Shown: piece by piece, positions 1 to 9,183 of the stretch | Layout: the number at the start of each line of letters is the position of its first letter | Position numbering within the stretch: the stretch's first letter is position 1 | NCBI RefSeq assembly: GCF_023283925.1 | Contig: NZ_JAKIKX010000012.1 | Coordinates: forward strand, 26,834-90,833 | Direction: 5' to 3' | Length of the DNA: 64,000 nt | Origin: Shewanella marisflavi | GTDB taxonomy: Bacteria > Pseudomonadota > Gammaproteobacteria > Enterobacterales > Shewanellaceae | Notes under the pieces: model-generated | The model's input: only the letters and a program-made list of their open reading frames with translations | Database searches by the model: none | What the model was told of the DNA's origin: nothing | Translations under genes and position numbers: made by a program

Positions 1-1286
1 CTACCATCTTGTGCGAAAGGTTGCTCTTTTAGGCCTAAGTAGGCAGCTGTACCGTTGTTAGAGAGCATCTCGCCCAGTCCATCATAGAGGATACCCGGGA
101 AGGCGCCATGGCTGAGCAGGTAAGCCTTGATGATATCTTCGATGAGATAGCCATTGGGCTTCTTACCATAATCCTTGATGATGTTGTCGTGAAGATAGAT
201 GTTGCGCGGCGTTGGGCGCCAGCCATCTTCAATCGGCTGCCCTGGCTGACCATAGTTGCCCACAAAGGTACTGATATCCGGCTCAGCAATGAAGAAACTT
301 GAGACTGTGACCCCTAGGGTGTCGTGGCCGGTGATTTCGTTATTAAATATCTCCACATCATTGGTAGAGAGGATGATCACCCCAGTGCCTGGCGGCACAA
401 TATGTACCCCCGCAGGATTGGAGGAGGCGTTAGCAAAGTTGGGGGTGTTATTGTTGTACACCTTGTTATTAAAGATGCGCACGCTTGAGCCATATCTATG
501 GTTGTTGATCGGCAGGTCGAAGACCAAGATACCGCCAGTGTTACCCATGGCTTCGTTGTCGTAGACGTCGGCATATTTAGAGTTTTCGATTTCGATACCG
601 GCGACGTTTTCTTTGGCGATATTTCGGCGTACGACGATATATTCAGATTGCCCCACATAGATACCGGCATCGGCGCTACCGCGTACATAGGTGTCTTCAA
701 TAAGAATGTTTTCACACTCTACCGGATAGAGGCCGTAGGCACCGTTGTCTTCGTCAAGCTCACCTTCCCAAACTGTGGCCAGACGTCTCAGGATGATGCC
801 ATTGGTATTTTTAAGCTTGATACCGTTGTTCTTAGCTTCGTTGACTGAGAGATCCTGAATGGTGATATTTACGGCGTTTTGCACAAAAATACCGTCACCT
901 GTGATCGACTCGGAGAAGTCCAGCACAGTCTCTTCCATGCCGTGACCCATGATGGTGATGTTTTTAGCGTAGGCGCCATCACCGTCGACATCGCCGTCAA
1001 ACAGCAAGGTCGATTCGATCTTGAAGTGTCCCTTAGGTAGCACTATCACATCGTTGCTTTGGGCATTGATTAAGGCTTCTTGAATACGGGTGGTGAGGTT
1101 TTCACCATCTTCGATGATGATTGCTCCCACTGGAAAGCTTGGGCCCGGATCTGTGGGGGTAGTGGTCACAGGTGGAGTTTCGACCGCAGGTGTGTCTTCA
1201 TCGTCTGAGGAACAGCCGGTGAACGAGAGTGCCACTGCACTGGCGACTAACGTTGGGATCAGCCACGAGGGCGTCTTGTTGAACAT
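1..1286 (-). CDS. Parallel beta-helix lipoprotein (3' end outside window)
   Basis: An open frame of 428 codons reads leftward from ATG at 1286 to the window edge without a stop, so the C-terminus is missing. The start has a good ribosome site, GGAGA five bases before ATG. Residues 1-25 form a lipoprotein signal ending in SFTGC, so the protein is expected to be lipid-anchored; a Ser/Asp/Thr/Pro-rich linker follows. From about residue 65 the sequence carries repeating turns rich in N, G, I and V (for example GIEIENSKYADVYDNE and GIKLKNTNGIILRR), typical of right-handed parallel beta-helix (PbH1/NosD-like) proteins. Such folds are found in carbohydrate-active or surface proteins, but no catalytic motif can be assigned here. 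It lies downstream of tesA on the same strand, with about 307 bases between them. Confidence 0.8.
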   Translation of the reverse strand, partial: MFNKTPSWLIPTLVASAVALSFTGCSSDDEDTPAVETPPVTTTPTDPGPSFPVGAIIIEDGENLTTRIQEALINAQSNDVIVLPKGHFKIESTLLFDGDVDGDGAYAKNITIMGHGMEETVLDFSESITGDGIFVQNAVNITIQDLSVNEAKNNGIKLKNTNGIILRRLATVWEGELDEDNGAYGLYPVECENILIEDTYVRGSADAGIYVGQSEYIVVRRNIAKENVAGIEIENSKYADVYDNEAMGNTGGILVFDLPINNHRYGSSVRIFNNKVYNNNTPNFANASSNPAGVHIVPPGTGVIILSTNDVEIFNNEITGHDTLGVTVSSFFIAEPDISTFVGNYGQPGQPIEDGWRPTPRNIYLHDNIIKDYGKKPNGYLIEDIIKAYLLSHGAFPGILYDGLGEMLSNNGTAAYLGLKEQPFAQDG

Positions 1287-1593
1287 AGTATCTCCTACTT
1301 ATTGTTATTATTCCTTGGTTAGATTGCACTGCCGTACCAGATATGCAATGTGAAATCTGGCCAACAAATTATTAACATCTGTATTAATCAGTAGCTTAGT
1401 TTAGTTTTTAAACAGTTGTTTGAGATAAAAACTAAAGAAAACAAGCTGGTGCGCAAATTATTAAAACGCTGGAAATCTGGCTGGTTAACTGGTAGGAGCT
1501 GTTGAGTGAGTTGCATTAATTAGCGGGGGGCTGGTTGGCATAAGGTTTGATGTGGCCGAAGGCGCTGCTAGCGTCGCCTCGGCCCAAGTGATC
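1287..1593. other. Intergenic gap between tesA and beta-helix gene
   Basis: The 307 bases hold no convincing ORF. The part next to the lipoprotein start is AT-rich and probably contains its promoter. I see no clear terminator hairpin for tesA. A short motif, GAAATCTGGC, occurs twice (near 1352 and 1470) and has no assigned role. Confidence 0.5.
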
Positions 1594-2244
1594 CTATTGG
1601 CTATCTGTCTGCGTATTGATCAGCCAAGGGTGGAGAAAGTCGGCGATTTGCGGCTGCGCCTGTTCATTTGGATGTATGCCATCGGCCTGCATCAATTCTG
1701 GGTGAATAGCGATCTGTGTCATGAAGAAGGGCACCAGCGTAATGCCATGCTCGCTGGCAAGCTCTTCGTAGACCTGGGTAAATTGTTTTGCGTAGCGTGG
1801 GCCATAGTTAGGCGGCACCATCACCTCGCTTAGCAATACTTTGGCTCCAGAAGCCTTTGCCAATTGGATCATTTTTGTAAGATTATTTTTCAATTGCTTA
1901 GGTGCGAATCCGCGCAGGCCATCGTTTCCGCCCAGTTCGATAAAGACCAGCTTGGCCTGGGTAGATTCCAGCAGGGCAGGGAGTCGGCGCAGTCCTCCGG
2001 CCGAGGTTTCACCACTAACAGAACCATTGATAATGGTGATATCCGGTGTTTGTTGCTGCAACAAATAGACCCAGGACTTCTCTTGCTCCATGCCGTAGCC
2101 TGCGCTTAGGCTATCACCTAAGATCAATATCGGGTTAGCATGGGCTTGGGGGAGCAAGAATAAAACGAGCAGGCCAGAGATGCGGATAAGCTGGCTTAAG
2201 CGACGAAGCGAGAAGGAATATATGTTAAAAAATAGTGCTATCAA
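1594..2244 (-). CDS. tesA: Arylesterase / lysophospholipase L1 (TesA family)
   Basis: A periplasmic SGNH hydrolase that cleaves thioesters, esters and lysophospholipids. Block I is GDSLSAGYGM with the nucleophile at Ser45 in the numbering used here; block V is DGIHPNE with catalytic Asp188 and His191. A hydrophobic stretch ending in LPQAHA (to residue 36) looks like a cleaved signal peptide. The longest frame begins at a TTG codon (2244) with only a weak ribosome site, and no internal ATG lies before the signal core, so the true start is uncertain. The gene is divergent from ybbA, and the two 5' ends overlap by about 23 bases if TTG is used. The tesA-ybbA-ybbP neighbourhood is the same as in E. 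coli. Family assignment is firm; start is not. Confidence 0.9.
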   Translation of the reverse strand: MIALFFNIYSFSLRRLSQLIRISGLLVLFLLPQAHANPILILGDSLSAGYGMEQEKSWVYLLQQQTPDITIINGSVSGETSAGGLRRLPALLESTQAKLVFIELGGNDGLRGFAPKQLKNNLTKMIQLAKASGAKVLLSEVMVPPNYGPRYAKQFTQVYEELASEHGITLVPFFMTQIAIHPELMQADGIHPNEQAQPQIADFLHPWLINTQTDSQ

Positions 2245-2938
2245 GGTCAGTGATCTCTATAAATCGGTAACTACCCAAGAGGGAGAGCTTACTATCCTCA
2301 ATGGCATCAACATGGATGTCAAGTCGGGAGACAGTGTGGCCATATTGGGGCCATCGGGTTCCGGTAAGTCCACTTTACTTGGATTGTTAGCGGCGCTTGA
2401 TTCGCCGACCTCGGGTGAGATCATGCTCGATGGTGTCGCCCTGAAAGGACTGGATGAAGAAGGCAAGGCGGCGCTGCGTAAACAGAAAGTCAGCTTTATT
2501 TTTCAATCTTTTATGTTAGTCGATACCCTTAATGCTCTTGAGAATGTGATGCTACCGGCTGAGCTCTCGGGTGTTGCCAATGCAAAACAGAAGGCGCAGC
2601 AGATGCTGCAGCGCGTAGGATTAAGTCACAGGCTCAATCACTTTCCTAACCAACTCTCCGGTGGTGAACAGCAGCGCGTGGCCATCGCCAGAGCCTTTAT
2701 CAGTGAACCTAAGGTGCTGTTTGCCGATGAGCCCACAGGCAATTTAGATGGCGCCAATAGCGATAAGGTGGCCGATATGTTGTTTGATCTTAATCGTGAG
2801 AGCGACACCACCTTAGTACTGGTGACTCATGATCTGCAGCTGGCTAATCGTTGTCAGCGACGTTTTAACATGCAAGCAGGAAAACTAAGCGAGGCGCATG
2901 ACAGTCGAGAGCCTCAGAGCGCAGCGGAGGCGAGTTAA
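2222..2938 (+). CDS. ybbA: ABC transporter ATP-binding protein YbbA
   Basis: A 238-residue ATPase of the MacB/LolD class. Walker A is GPSGSGKST at residues 43-51, followed by the signature LSGGEQQRVA, Walker B LFADEP and the H-loop LVTHD. An in-frame ATG exists upstream at 2180, but ATG 2222 is preferred because AAGGA lies seven bases before it and because homologues begin near the KVSDLYKSV strand. The stop codon overlaps the ATG of the permease gene (TAATG), indicating translational coupling. With YbbP it should form an inner-membrane complex that either exports or extracts a lipophilic substrate; the substrate is unknown, although linkage to tesA suggests lipid or ester handling. Confidence 0.9.
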   Translation: MLKNSAIKVSDLYKSVTTQEGELTILNGINMDVKSGDSVAILGPSGSGKSTLLGLLAALDSPTSGEIMLDGVALKGLDEEGKAALRKQKVSFIFQSFMLVDTLNALENVMLPAELSGVANAKQKAQQMLQRVGLSHRLNHFPNQLSGGEQQRVAIARAFISEPKVLFADEPTGNLDGANSDKVADMLFDLNRESDTTLVLVTHDLQLANRCQRRFNMQAGKLSEAHDSREPQSAAEAS

Positions 2939-5388
2939 TGGAATCTCGCATCGCATGGAAGTTATTTAAGCGCGAGCTGCTTCAGGGGCAGTTGTTACTC
3001 ATCATCTTGGCAATCACCCTGGCTGTTCTGTCGGTAACTGGCCTGGCGCGGGTCAGTGAGCGCTTGCAGCTGGCCATCAATGGTCAGGCATCAAAATTTA
3101 TCGCCGCCGATCGCATTATTAATTCCCCGGTCCCCTTGGATAAACAGATCCTAACGCAGGCCGAGTCCCTGGGGCTAAGGCACGCGGCCAGCATGCAGTT
3201 TAACTCCATGGCCTACGCCGGTGATGCCTTTCAGCTGATAACCGTCAGGGCCGTAGACGACAATTACCCCTTAAAAGGGGTGATAGAGCTGGGTGATGGG
3301 CCAACCGATAGGTTACCAGAGGCAGATGCTATTTGGTATGAGACGCGTCTTGGGGGCATCCTGGGGTATCCTGAGCGCCTTGAGGTGGGCAATGCCGAGT
3401 TTAGCCTGAGCGCCGAGATCGCCAGATTACCAGATGCAGGCTTTAACCCCTTCGCTTCTTCGCCCGTAGTGTTAATGCGCCTCGCAGATGTCGAAAAAAC
3501 AGGGGTGATCCAACCGGGAAGCCGGGTAAGTTATATCCATCAATTTACCGGAGACAGTGGCCAGCTTAAGGCGTTTGAAGATGCGGTCAAGCCGCTGCTC
3601 AACAACAGTCAGAGTTGGGTCGATGTTCAATCGGGAGATTCACCAATTGCGGGGGCCGTTAAACGGGCTGAGCGCTTCTTGTTGCTGGCGAGTCTATTGG
3701 GTATTGCACTGGCCTGCGCCGCAATAGGCATTGCCGCACAGCGTTACTGTCAGCGTCACTTTGACGTGGTGGCCATGCTAAAAACCTTTGGTGCATCGAG
3801 CAGACAAATCCGCATTCTCTTTGGCTTGCATCTGCTGTTTGTCACTCTAATGGGGATAGCCTTGGGTCTGTTTGGCGGCTTCTTATTGGACTCCTTGATC
3901 ACTGCGTATCTGCCGGCTTCTATTTCTGCTTATTCGCCGCCGTTATTTCGGCCTATTGCGCTAGGTATCGCCACCGGCCTTATTTCGGCCTTTATGTTTT
4001 CGGCTTATCCGTTAATGCGTCTGCTGGCCATTCCCCCTTTGCGGGTGTTACAGCGTCAGCTAGAGGGGATTCAGCTTGGCATGTGGCTGCACTTGGTGCT
4101 TAGTCTGTCGGCGATGGCGCTACTGGGTTATCTTTACTCACAAAGCCTGGTGTTGACCCTGACCGTGGTTGCCGCCGTGATGTTGCTCGGTGTCTTGCTA
4201 AGCCTGTTTGGTTTCCTGTTGATTCGCGCTGGTCACAGTGTAGGTATGAAGACTACAAATCCGATGCAATTGGCATTGGCTGGTTTAAGACGACGGGCCA
4301 GGCAAAATGCGGTGCAGCTGGTAGGTTTTAGCAGCGCATTGGTATTGCTGCTCACCATTATCGCCCTCAGACAAGATCTGCTTGATGAGTGGCATAAACA
4401 GTTGCCAGAGCAGTCACCGAACTATTTTCTGGTGAATATTGCTCCAGAGGAGCAGGAACCGATAGAAGCGTACTTCAGGGCAAATCAGGTTAAAGCGACC
4501 GATATCTATCCGGTGATACGTGGCCGCTTGGTGGAGATTAATGGCGAGACCTTGATCTCGGCCGCTCAGGCAGAGGAAGGCGTCGAGGGCCGAGTGGGTA
4601 TTTCTCGTGAACTCAATCTGACCTGGCGAACCTCGTTACCACCCAATAATGAACTGATATCAGGACATTTTAATCAGTCGGCCAATGAGGTGTCGGTAGA
4701 GTCCGGGGTGGCCGAACGTTTGGGGGTTGGGCTTGGAGACGAGCTGACCTATGTTATCGACAATCAGCCTCTTACGGTAAAGATTGCCAGTATTCGTACC
4801 GTCCACTGGGAGACGATGCAGCCTAACTTCTTTATGATTTTCCATCCTGAGGCCTTGGCACCTTTTGCCTATACCTCTATGGCTAGCTTCTATCTGGATG
4901 AGAGTCAGAAATCTTTGGTGCTTGGTTTGATCAAAGGTTTTCCGACCGTGTCCATCATAGATGTGGGCGCTATGGTGAAGCAATTAAGGCAGATAATCGA
5001 TCAGGTCTCTCTGTCACTAACCTTGGTATTAGTCTTGGTGTTACTGGCCAGCAGCTTAGTGATGATTGCTCAGACCGAAGCGGGAATGGCGACTCGTCAG
5101 CGTGAATTGGCGGTGCTGAGAACCTTTGGCGCCTCGGGTTGGCTGCTGAGAATGGCCACGGCACTCGAGTTTGCATTGCTTGGCCTGATTGCCGGTCTGC
5201 TGGCGGCGATCGTCGCGGAATTTACCATCTATCTGTTAAAGACTCAGGTATTTGAGCTGGTGGTCTATATGCACTGGGATTGGTGGCTATTAGCGCCCCT
5301 GTCTGGGGCGGCTATCGTGGCGCTGCTGGGGACCTGGCGATGTCGTCAGTTATTACAGAAATCTTGCCGACAACTCTTGCAAGGCTAA
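2938..5388 (+). CDS. ybbP: ABC permease YbbP (FtsX/MacB-like, duplicated)
   Basis: An 816-residue inner-membrane protein with an N-terminal transmembrane helix (about residues 13-35), a large periplasmic domain and two FtsX-type membrane modules (about 240-370 and 690-800). Each module carries the typical coupling-region motif KTFGAS or RTFGAS (AMLKTFGASSRQ and AVLRTFGASGWL), showing an internal duplication. Additional hydrophobic segments lie between them at about 385-440. It is translationally coupled to ybbA, and the two should make one transporter. The family is conserved but poorly characterised; transport direction and cargo cannot be read from the sequence. The gene ends 26 bases before the convergent yfcH gene, with no clear terminator between them. 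Confidence 0.88.
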   Translation: MESRIAWKLFKRELLQGQLLLIILAITLAVLSVTGLARVSERLQLAINGQASKFIAADRIINSPVPLDKQILTQAESLGLRHAASMQFNSMAYAGDAFQLITVRAVDDNYPLKGVIELGDGPTDRLPEADAIWYETRLGGILGYPERLEVGNAEFSLSAEIARLPDAGFNPFASSPVVLMRLADVEKTGVIQPGSRVSYIHQFTGDSGQLKAFEDAVKPLLNNSQSWVDVQSGDSPIAGAVKRAERFLLLASLLGIALACAAIGIAAQRYCQRHFDVVAMLKTFGASSRQIRILFGLHLLFVTLMGIALGLFGGFLLDSLITAYLPASISAYSPPLFRPIALGIATGLISAFMFSAYPLMRLLAIPPLRVLQRQLEGIQLGMWLHLVLSLSAMALLGYLYSQSLVLTLTVVAAVMLLGVLLSLFGFLLIRAGHSVGMKTTNPMQLALAGLRRRARQNAVQLVGFSSALVLLLTIIALRQDLLDEWHKQLPEQSPNYFLVNIAPEEQEPIEAYFRANQVKATDIYPVIRGRLVEINGETLISAAQAEEGVEGRVGISRELNLTWRTSLPPNNELISGHFNQSANEVSVESGVAERLGVGLGDELTYVIDNQPLTVKIASIRTVHWETMQPNFFMIFHPEALAPFAYTSMASFYLDESQKSLVLGLIKGFPTVSIIDVGAMVKQLRQIIDQVSLSLTLVLVLVLLASSLVMIAQTEAGMATRQRELAVLRTFGASGWLLRMATALEFALLGLIAGLLAAIVAEFTIYLLKTQVFELVVYMHWDWWLLAPLSGAAIVALLGTWRCRQLLQKSCRQLLQG

Positions 5389-5414
5389 GCACTCATATCT
5401 TGCAAAGCTGAGCA
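5376..5414. repeat. Imperfect 16-bp direct repeat at ybbP 3' end
   Basis: CTTGCAAGGCTAAGCA (5376-5391) recurs as CTTGCAAAGCTGAGCA (5399-5414), 14 of 16 identical, with a 23-base period. The first copy contains the ybbP stop codon. It is probably a small local duplication without function. Confidence 0.6.
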
Positions 5415-6335
5415 TTAAGAATCAAACAGGTTGCTCAGGGCTTCATTCAGGTGGGTAAAACGGAAACTAAAACCCGCCTGGGTGAGCCGATCAGGGTAGA
5501 CATATTGCCCCTCTAATAGCAGCTGTGACATCTCGCCTAACGCCAAATTGAGCACTACTCCCGGCATGGGGATTAGGGTGGGCCGGCTCAATGCTGTGCC
5601 TAATGCGTTGGTGAATTCACGGTTGCTAACAGGGTTAGGGGCGGTGGCATTATAGATCCCCTCGCACTCTGAGTGGCTAAGCAAAAATAGTATGAGGGCG
5701 ACAAGATCATCCCTGTGGATCCAGCTCATGCCTTGCTGGCCAGAGCCTACTACGCCGCCAGCCCCTAATTTGAAGGGCAGTAACATCTTTTTCAGTGCGC
5801 CACCATTTAGGCCAAGTACCAAGCCGATGCGAATGACGCAGACTCGGGTGATTCCTTGGCAATCCAGCGCCAACTCTTCCCATTTAGCGCAGACGCTGTG
5901 GGGGAATTTTTCGTCATTACCTGTGTCTTTAAAATGGGCGAGATCGAAAGATTCGTTTAAGTGAACCTGTTTGTCGTGATCGCCATAGATGCCAATGGCC
6001 GAGCCGCTGATGAATACCTTAGGTGGCGTCTTACTCGCCTCGAAGAGTTTGGCTAAGCGGGAGGTAATATCCCAGCGACTGTCACAGATCTTTTGCTTTT
6101 GCTCTAGGCTCCAGCGTTTATCGGCAATGGGTTCACCGGCTAGGTTTATCACGGCATCGAAGCCGTCGAGATTACTCAGGGCGCCTAAATTTCCCAGTAA
6201 CTTATGCTGATTACCGAGTGCCAGGTGGGCTTTTCCGGCTGACCGCGTCAGTAAGGTGAGTTCGTGCTCGGTTTCTAAGGCCTTGACTAAGGCCTTTCCG
6301 ATAAATCCTGTGCCACCCGTGATCAAAATCCGCAT
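5415..6335 (-). CDS. yfcH: YfcH-family NAD(P)-binding epimerase-like protein
   Basis: A 306-residue atypical short-chain dehydrogenase (SDR39U1, TIGR01777 type). The N-terminus has the Rossmann motif ITGGTGFIGKAL, followed by INLAGEPIADKRW and the SGSAIGIYGD strand; the C-terminal part has GGGQQGMSWIHRDDL-like and YPDRLTQAGFSF-like elements diagnostic of this family. The substrate is unknown for the whole family. folX lies upstream on the same strand with a gap of about 120 bases, an order also found in E. coli. It converges with ybbP. Confidence 0.88.
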   Translation of the reverse strand: MRILITGGTGFIGKALVKALETEHELTLLTRSAGKAHLALGNQHKLLGNLGALSNLDGFDAVINLAGEPIADKRWSLEQKQKICDSRWDITSRLAKLFEASKTPPKVFISGSAIGIYGDHDKQVHLNESFDLAHFKDTGNDEKFPHSVCAKWEELALDCQGITRVCVIRIGLVLGLNGGALKKMLLPFKLGAGGVVGSGQQGMSWIHRDDLVALILFLLSHSECEGIYNATAPNPVSNREFTNALGTALSRPTLIPMPGVVLNLALGEMSQLLLEGQYVYPDRLTQAGFSFRFTHLNEALSNLFDS

Positions 6336-6455
6336 GCCGACTCCATTTTTTTAGGGGATATCAAAAATATACACTATAGATGGCAATTAGGATCATTTTT
6401 GGCGCTGAAATTCAGCCGCTTAACTCGTCTCTGTGTTTACTTATCAGAGAGCCTT

Positions 6456-6821
6456 TTATGACTTCTGATAACACAGCTGCATTGAGACAGAGTCGGCAAA
6501 CCTCAAGGCATGGGGTTTGTCTATCTCTACCGAGGCAAAATCGACCCATTCATGATCGCTGGCGATACTTAACACCTGATCGGTAAGGTGTTCGAGCAAT
6601 GAGAAGCGATTGTTTTCAACTAAAGCAATGATTTTTTTCGTTATCGTGCGATAATTCAAGGCGTCTTGCATATTATCACTGTTGCGTGCCTTAGTGGCGC
6701 AATAGTGGATTTCGGCGTTAATGGTGACGTCCTGTTTGTTATTGATCTCATCTTCCTTAATTCCTATGTAGGTGCGAAGACGTAGGTTTTTAATTCGAAT
6801 GATGGCGATTTCGGGTTTCAT
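6456..6821 (-). CDS. folX: Dihydroneopterin triphosphate 2'-epimerase
   Basis: A 121-residue member of the FolB/FolX fold. The motifs IIRIKNLRLRTYIGIKEDE, ALNYRTITKKI and ENNRFSLLEHLT match FolX closely rather than FolB; the family interconverts dihydroneopterin triphosphate and dihydromonapterin triphosphate, which leads toward tetrahydromonapterin. The length is normal. It is probably transcribed with yfcH. The start ATG at 6821 is the first in frame, and the residues immediately after it match family members. Confidence 0.93.
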   Translation of the reverse strand: MKPEIAIIRIKNLRLRTYIGIKEDEINNKQDVTINAEIHYCATKARNSDNMQDALNYRTITKKIIALVENNRFSLLEHLTDQVLSIASDHEWVDFASVEIDKPHALRFADSVSMQLCYQKS

Positions 6822-6896
6822 AGGCGTTATTTTAGTTGTGAATTATTTAAGTTAAGCCTATCAATATAATGGGTAATTCAGAAGGACTTTATTTAA

Positions 6897-7976
6897 ATGA
6901 CTCGATTTGAAAATCAAGGGGTCGCGTTTAAAGGCTTTGCCATCATGGCGTTTATCGTCGTGATATTGGCAGGGATAAAAGCCGCAAGCCCAATTGTTGT
7001 TCCCTTTGTACTGTCGGCATTTATCGCTGTGATCTGTAATCCGGCGATCAATGGTATGACACGGCTTAAGCTACCACGAGCATTGGCTGTGGCCATTATG
7101 ATGGTTTTTATCGTCTTGATGGGGCTCTGGTTGGCCTCTCTCGTGGGCAGCTCTATCAATGAGTTTTCTCGTCAGCTGCCTCAGTATCGAGATCAGTTGG
7201 TGGAGCAGTTTGCCTGGGTCTTAACCAAGCTACAGGCGCTAAATATCGAAGTCTCTAAAGAGCAGGTTTTGGCCTATTTCGATCCAGGTATCGCCTTGTC
7301 GATGACCACTAATATGCTGTCGAGTGTCGGCGGTGTGATGGCCAATCTGTTTTTAATCATATTGACCGTAGTGTTTATGTTGTTTGAAGCTCAGGATCTG
7401 CCAAAGAAGTTACACTATGCCTTGGACGATCCCGACATGCGCATCAAGCAGATAGATAAGTTTTTGCATTCGGTTAACCAGTACATGGTGATCAAAACTT
7501 TAGTCAGTCTGGGAACCGGCGTTGTCGTAGGGATTGCGCTGACACTTATCGGAGTTGATTACGCCTTGCTCTGGGCTGTGGTGGCTTTTCTGTTTAACTA
7601 TATTCCCAATATAGGTTCGATTATCGCGGCAATTCCCCCTGTGCTGCTGGCTTTTATTCAACTTGGTCCTGCAGCCGCGGGCGGCACAGCGCTACTCTAT
7701 TTGGCGACCAATACCGTGATGGGCAATATTGTTGAGCCTAAGTATATGGGACGTGGCCTAGGGCTCTCGACCTTAGTGGTGTTTCTCTCGTTGATTTTTT
7801 GGGGATGGTTGCTGGGTTCTGTGGGTATGCTGCTATCTGTTCCCTTAACCATGATCGTCAAGATAGCGCTAGAGTCGAGCCAGAGCGGTGGTTGGCTGGC
7901 CATTTTGCTTGCCGATCGCGTCGACGAGTCGCTGTTGAGTTCTGACCAAAATACTGCATCAAATGCAGATAATTAA
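6897..7976 (+). CDS. AI-2E family transporter (PerM/TqsA-like)
   Basis: A 359-residue polytopic inner-membrane protein. It has two N-terminal helices (about residues 12-50), a third at 62-85, a soluble central segment and four or five C-terminal helices. The conserved C-terminal features FLFNYIPNIGSIIAAIPP and GNIVEPKYMGRGLGLS are diagnostic of the AI-2E transporter family (PF01594). Despite the name, members transport varied substrates or ions, so no cargo is assigned. AGAAGGA precedes the ATG. It is followed after 27 bases by an RNA-methyltransferase-like gene on the same strand, probably in one transcript. Confidence 0.88.
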   Translation: MTRFENQGVAFKGFAIMAFIVVILAGIKAASPIVVPFVLSAFIAVICNPAINGMTRLKLPRALAVAIMMVFIVLMGLWLASLVGSSINEFSRQLPQYRDQLVEQFAWVLTKLQALNIEVSKEQVLAYFDPGIALSMTTNMLSSVGGVMANLFLIILTVVFMLFEAQDLPKKLHYALDDPDMRIKQIDKFLHSVNQYMVIKTLVSLGTGVVVGIALTLIGVDYALLWAVVAFLFNYIPNIGSIIAAIPPVLLAFIQLGPAAAGGTALLYLATNTVMGNIVEPKYMGRGLGLSTLVVFLSLIFWGWLLGSVGMLLSVPLTMIVKIALESSQSGGWLAILLADRVDESLLSSDQNTASNADN

Positions 7977-8003
7977 TCTTTTTATACAGGTATATAGTGT
8001 TAC

Positions 8004-8915
8004 ATGGAGTCATTTAAGCAAGCATTACAGCACATAGGGTTTTCCGGTGAGGCCGAGCGACTGTTTCATGGTCGCGGCGGTCGATATGAGGGGGCCGAAC
8101 ATTTGTGTCTCGACTGGTTTCCGCCTGTGTTGTTGCTTACCAGTTTCAAAGAGATCGACCAAGAGGCCTTGGATTCGCTGACCGAGGCTATTCATGAGCG
8201 CTGGGTGGCACTCATGGGCGAGCAGGCTTTTAACTTAGTGTTTCAGCACAGATGTGCCGGGCAAACTCAAACTCATATGTTAAAGGGGGCGGTGCCTGAG
8301 CCTCATCTGGTCGTTGAGAACGGCGCACGCTTTCAGGTCCATCTGCTGCGTGGGCAAAATCATGGCCTGTTTTTAGATATGCGCGCCGGTCGTGCCTGGG
8401 TCAAAAAACATGCGGCCCAGGCCAATGTATTAAATCTGTTTGCTTATACCTGTGGATTTTCCGTGATGGCGCTACAAGGTGGTGCCGATCAAGTGGTTAA
8501 TATCGATATGAGTAAAGGGGCGCTGGCCATAGGTAAGCAGAATCATCTGCTCAATGAACTGCCACACGGCGCTCGTTTTTTAGGGCATGATATTTTTAAA
8601 TCTTGGGGCAAGTTAACTAAGATGGGGCCTTATGATTTGATCATTGCCGATCCGCCGAGTAATCAGCGAGGTAGCTTTGTTGCGACTAAGGATTATGCCC
8701 GCCTGCTGCGTCGACTGCCTCAGCTTTTATCTCCAACAGGAGAGGTGTTGCTGTGTCTTAATGCCCCTGAGTTGGGGATCGACTTTCTAAAAGATCAGGT
8801 GGCGGAGCAGAGTCCGACTTTAGAGTTTGTTGAACAATTGGCGAACCCCGAAGTGTTTCTGGATAAGGATCCGGATAAGGCGTTAAAGGTACTGCGCTAT
8901 CGTCAGAGGCAGTAG
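8004..8915 (+). CDS. Class I SAM methyltransferase, RlmI/RlmK-like
   Basis: A 303-residue protein whose C-terminal two thirds is an AdoMet-dependent methyltransferase domain. The motifs seen are LFLDMRAGRAWV, the glycine-rich loop LNLFAYTCGFSVMA, the acidic residue in VVNIDMSKGAL and the catalytic-loop-like DLIIADPPSNQRGSF. This pattern belongs to the YccW/RlmI and RlmKL C-domain group, which modifies 23S rRNA. The N-terminal PUA domain of true RlmI is not evident, so the exact target base is unknown. The ribosome site is weak. It lies close downstream of the AI-2E-family gene. Confidence 0.82.
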   Translation: MESFKQALQHIGFSGEAERLFHGRGGRYEGAEHLCLDWFPPVLLLTSFKEIDQEALDSLTEAIHERWVALMGEQAFNLVFQHRCAGQTQTHMLKGAVPEPHLVVENGARFQVHLLRGQNHGLFLDMRAGRAWVKKHAAQANVLNLFAYTCGFSVMALQGGADQVVNIDMSKGALAIGKQNHLLNELPHGARFLGHDIFKSWGKLTKMGPYDLIIADPPSNQRGSFVATKDYARLLRRLPQLLSPTGEVLLCLNAPELGIDFLKDQVAEQSPTLEFVEQLANPEVFLDKDPDKALKVLRYRQRQ

Positions 8916-8958
8916 ATGTGAATATGTGGGGCTCATGGGCCAGCCATGAGCAATAAGG

Positions 8959-9183
8959 TTAGTAGCGGTTAAGCTCCTGAATAAGGGAGTGTCCGTGGGA
9001 TTCGATAACCTGGGCTATCTGTTGCTGGTCCAGGTTTTTTAATGCCGAAATTTCGTTAAATAGTTTTTCTTGCACATCAAAGGGCATGGACATCGAGTCC
9101 ATGAACATATGGATAGATAGGGCATCACCCTGAGTAAACAGGTCGACTAGCCTTTGGGCCTCAAACTCGATCAGCGTGTTCAT
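8959..9183 (-). CDS. Conserved-looking small protein, function unknown
   Basis: A 74-residue acidic protein with no signal peptide or membrane segment; the sequence looks fully helical (EAQRLVDLFTQGDALSIHMF and DQQQIAQVIESHGHSL). A ribosome site GAGG precedes the ATG by about six bases. It is convergent with the methyltransferase gene. I do not recognise a family. Its codon use is like that of its neighbours, which supports a real gene. Confidence 0.65.
   Translation of the reverse strand: MNTLIEFEAQRLVDLFTQGDALSIHMFMDSMSMPFDVQEKLFNEISALKNLDQQQIAQVIESHGHSLIQELNRY

Noticed and set aside
6380..6586. 68-codon plus-strand frame between yfcH and folX
   Set aside because: It overlaps folX in the opposite sense and lacks a ribosome site.
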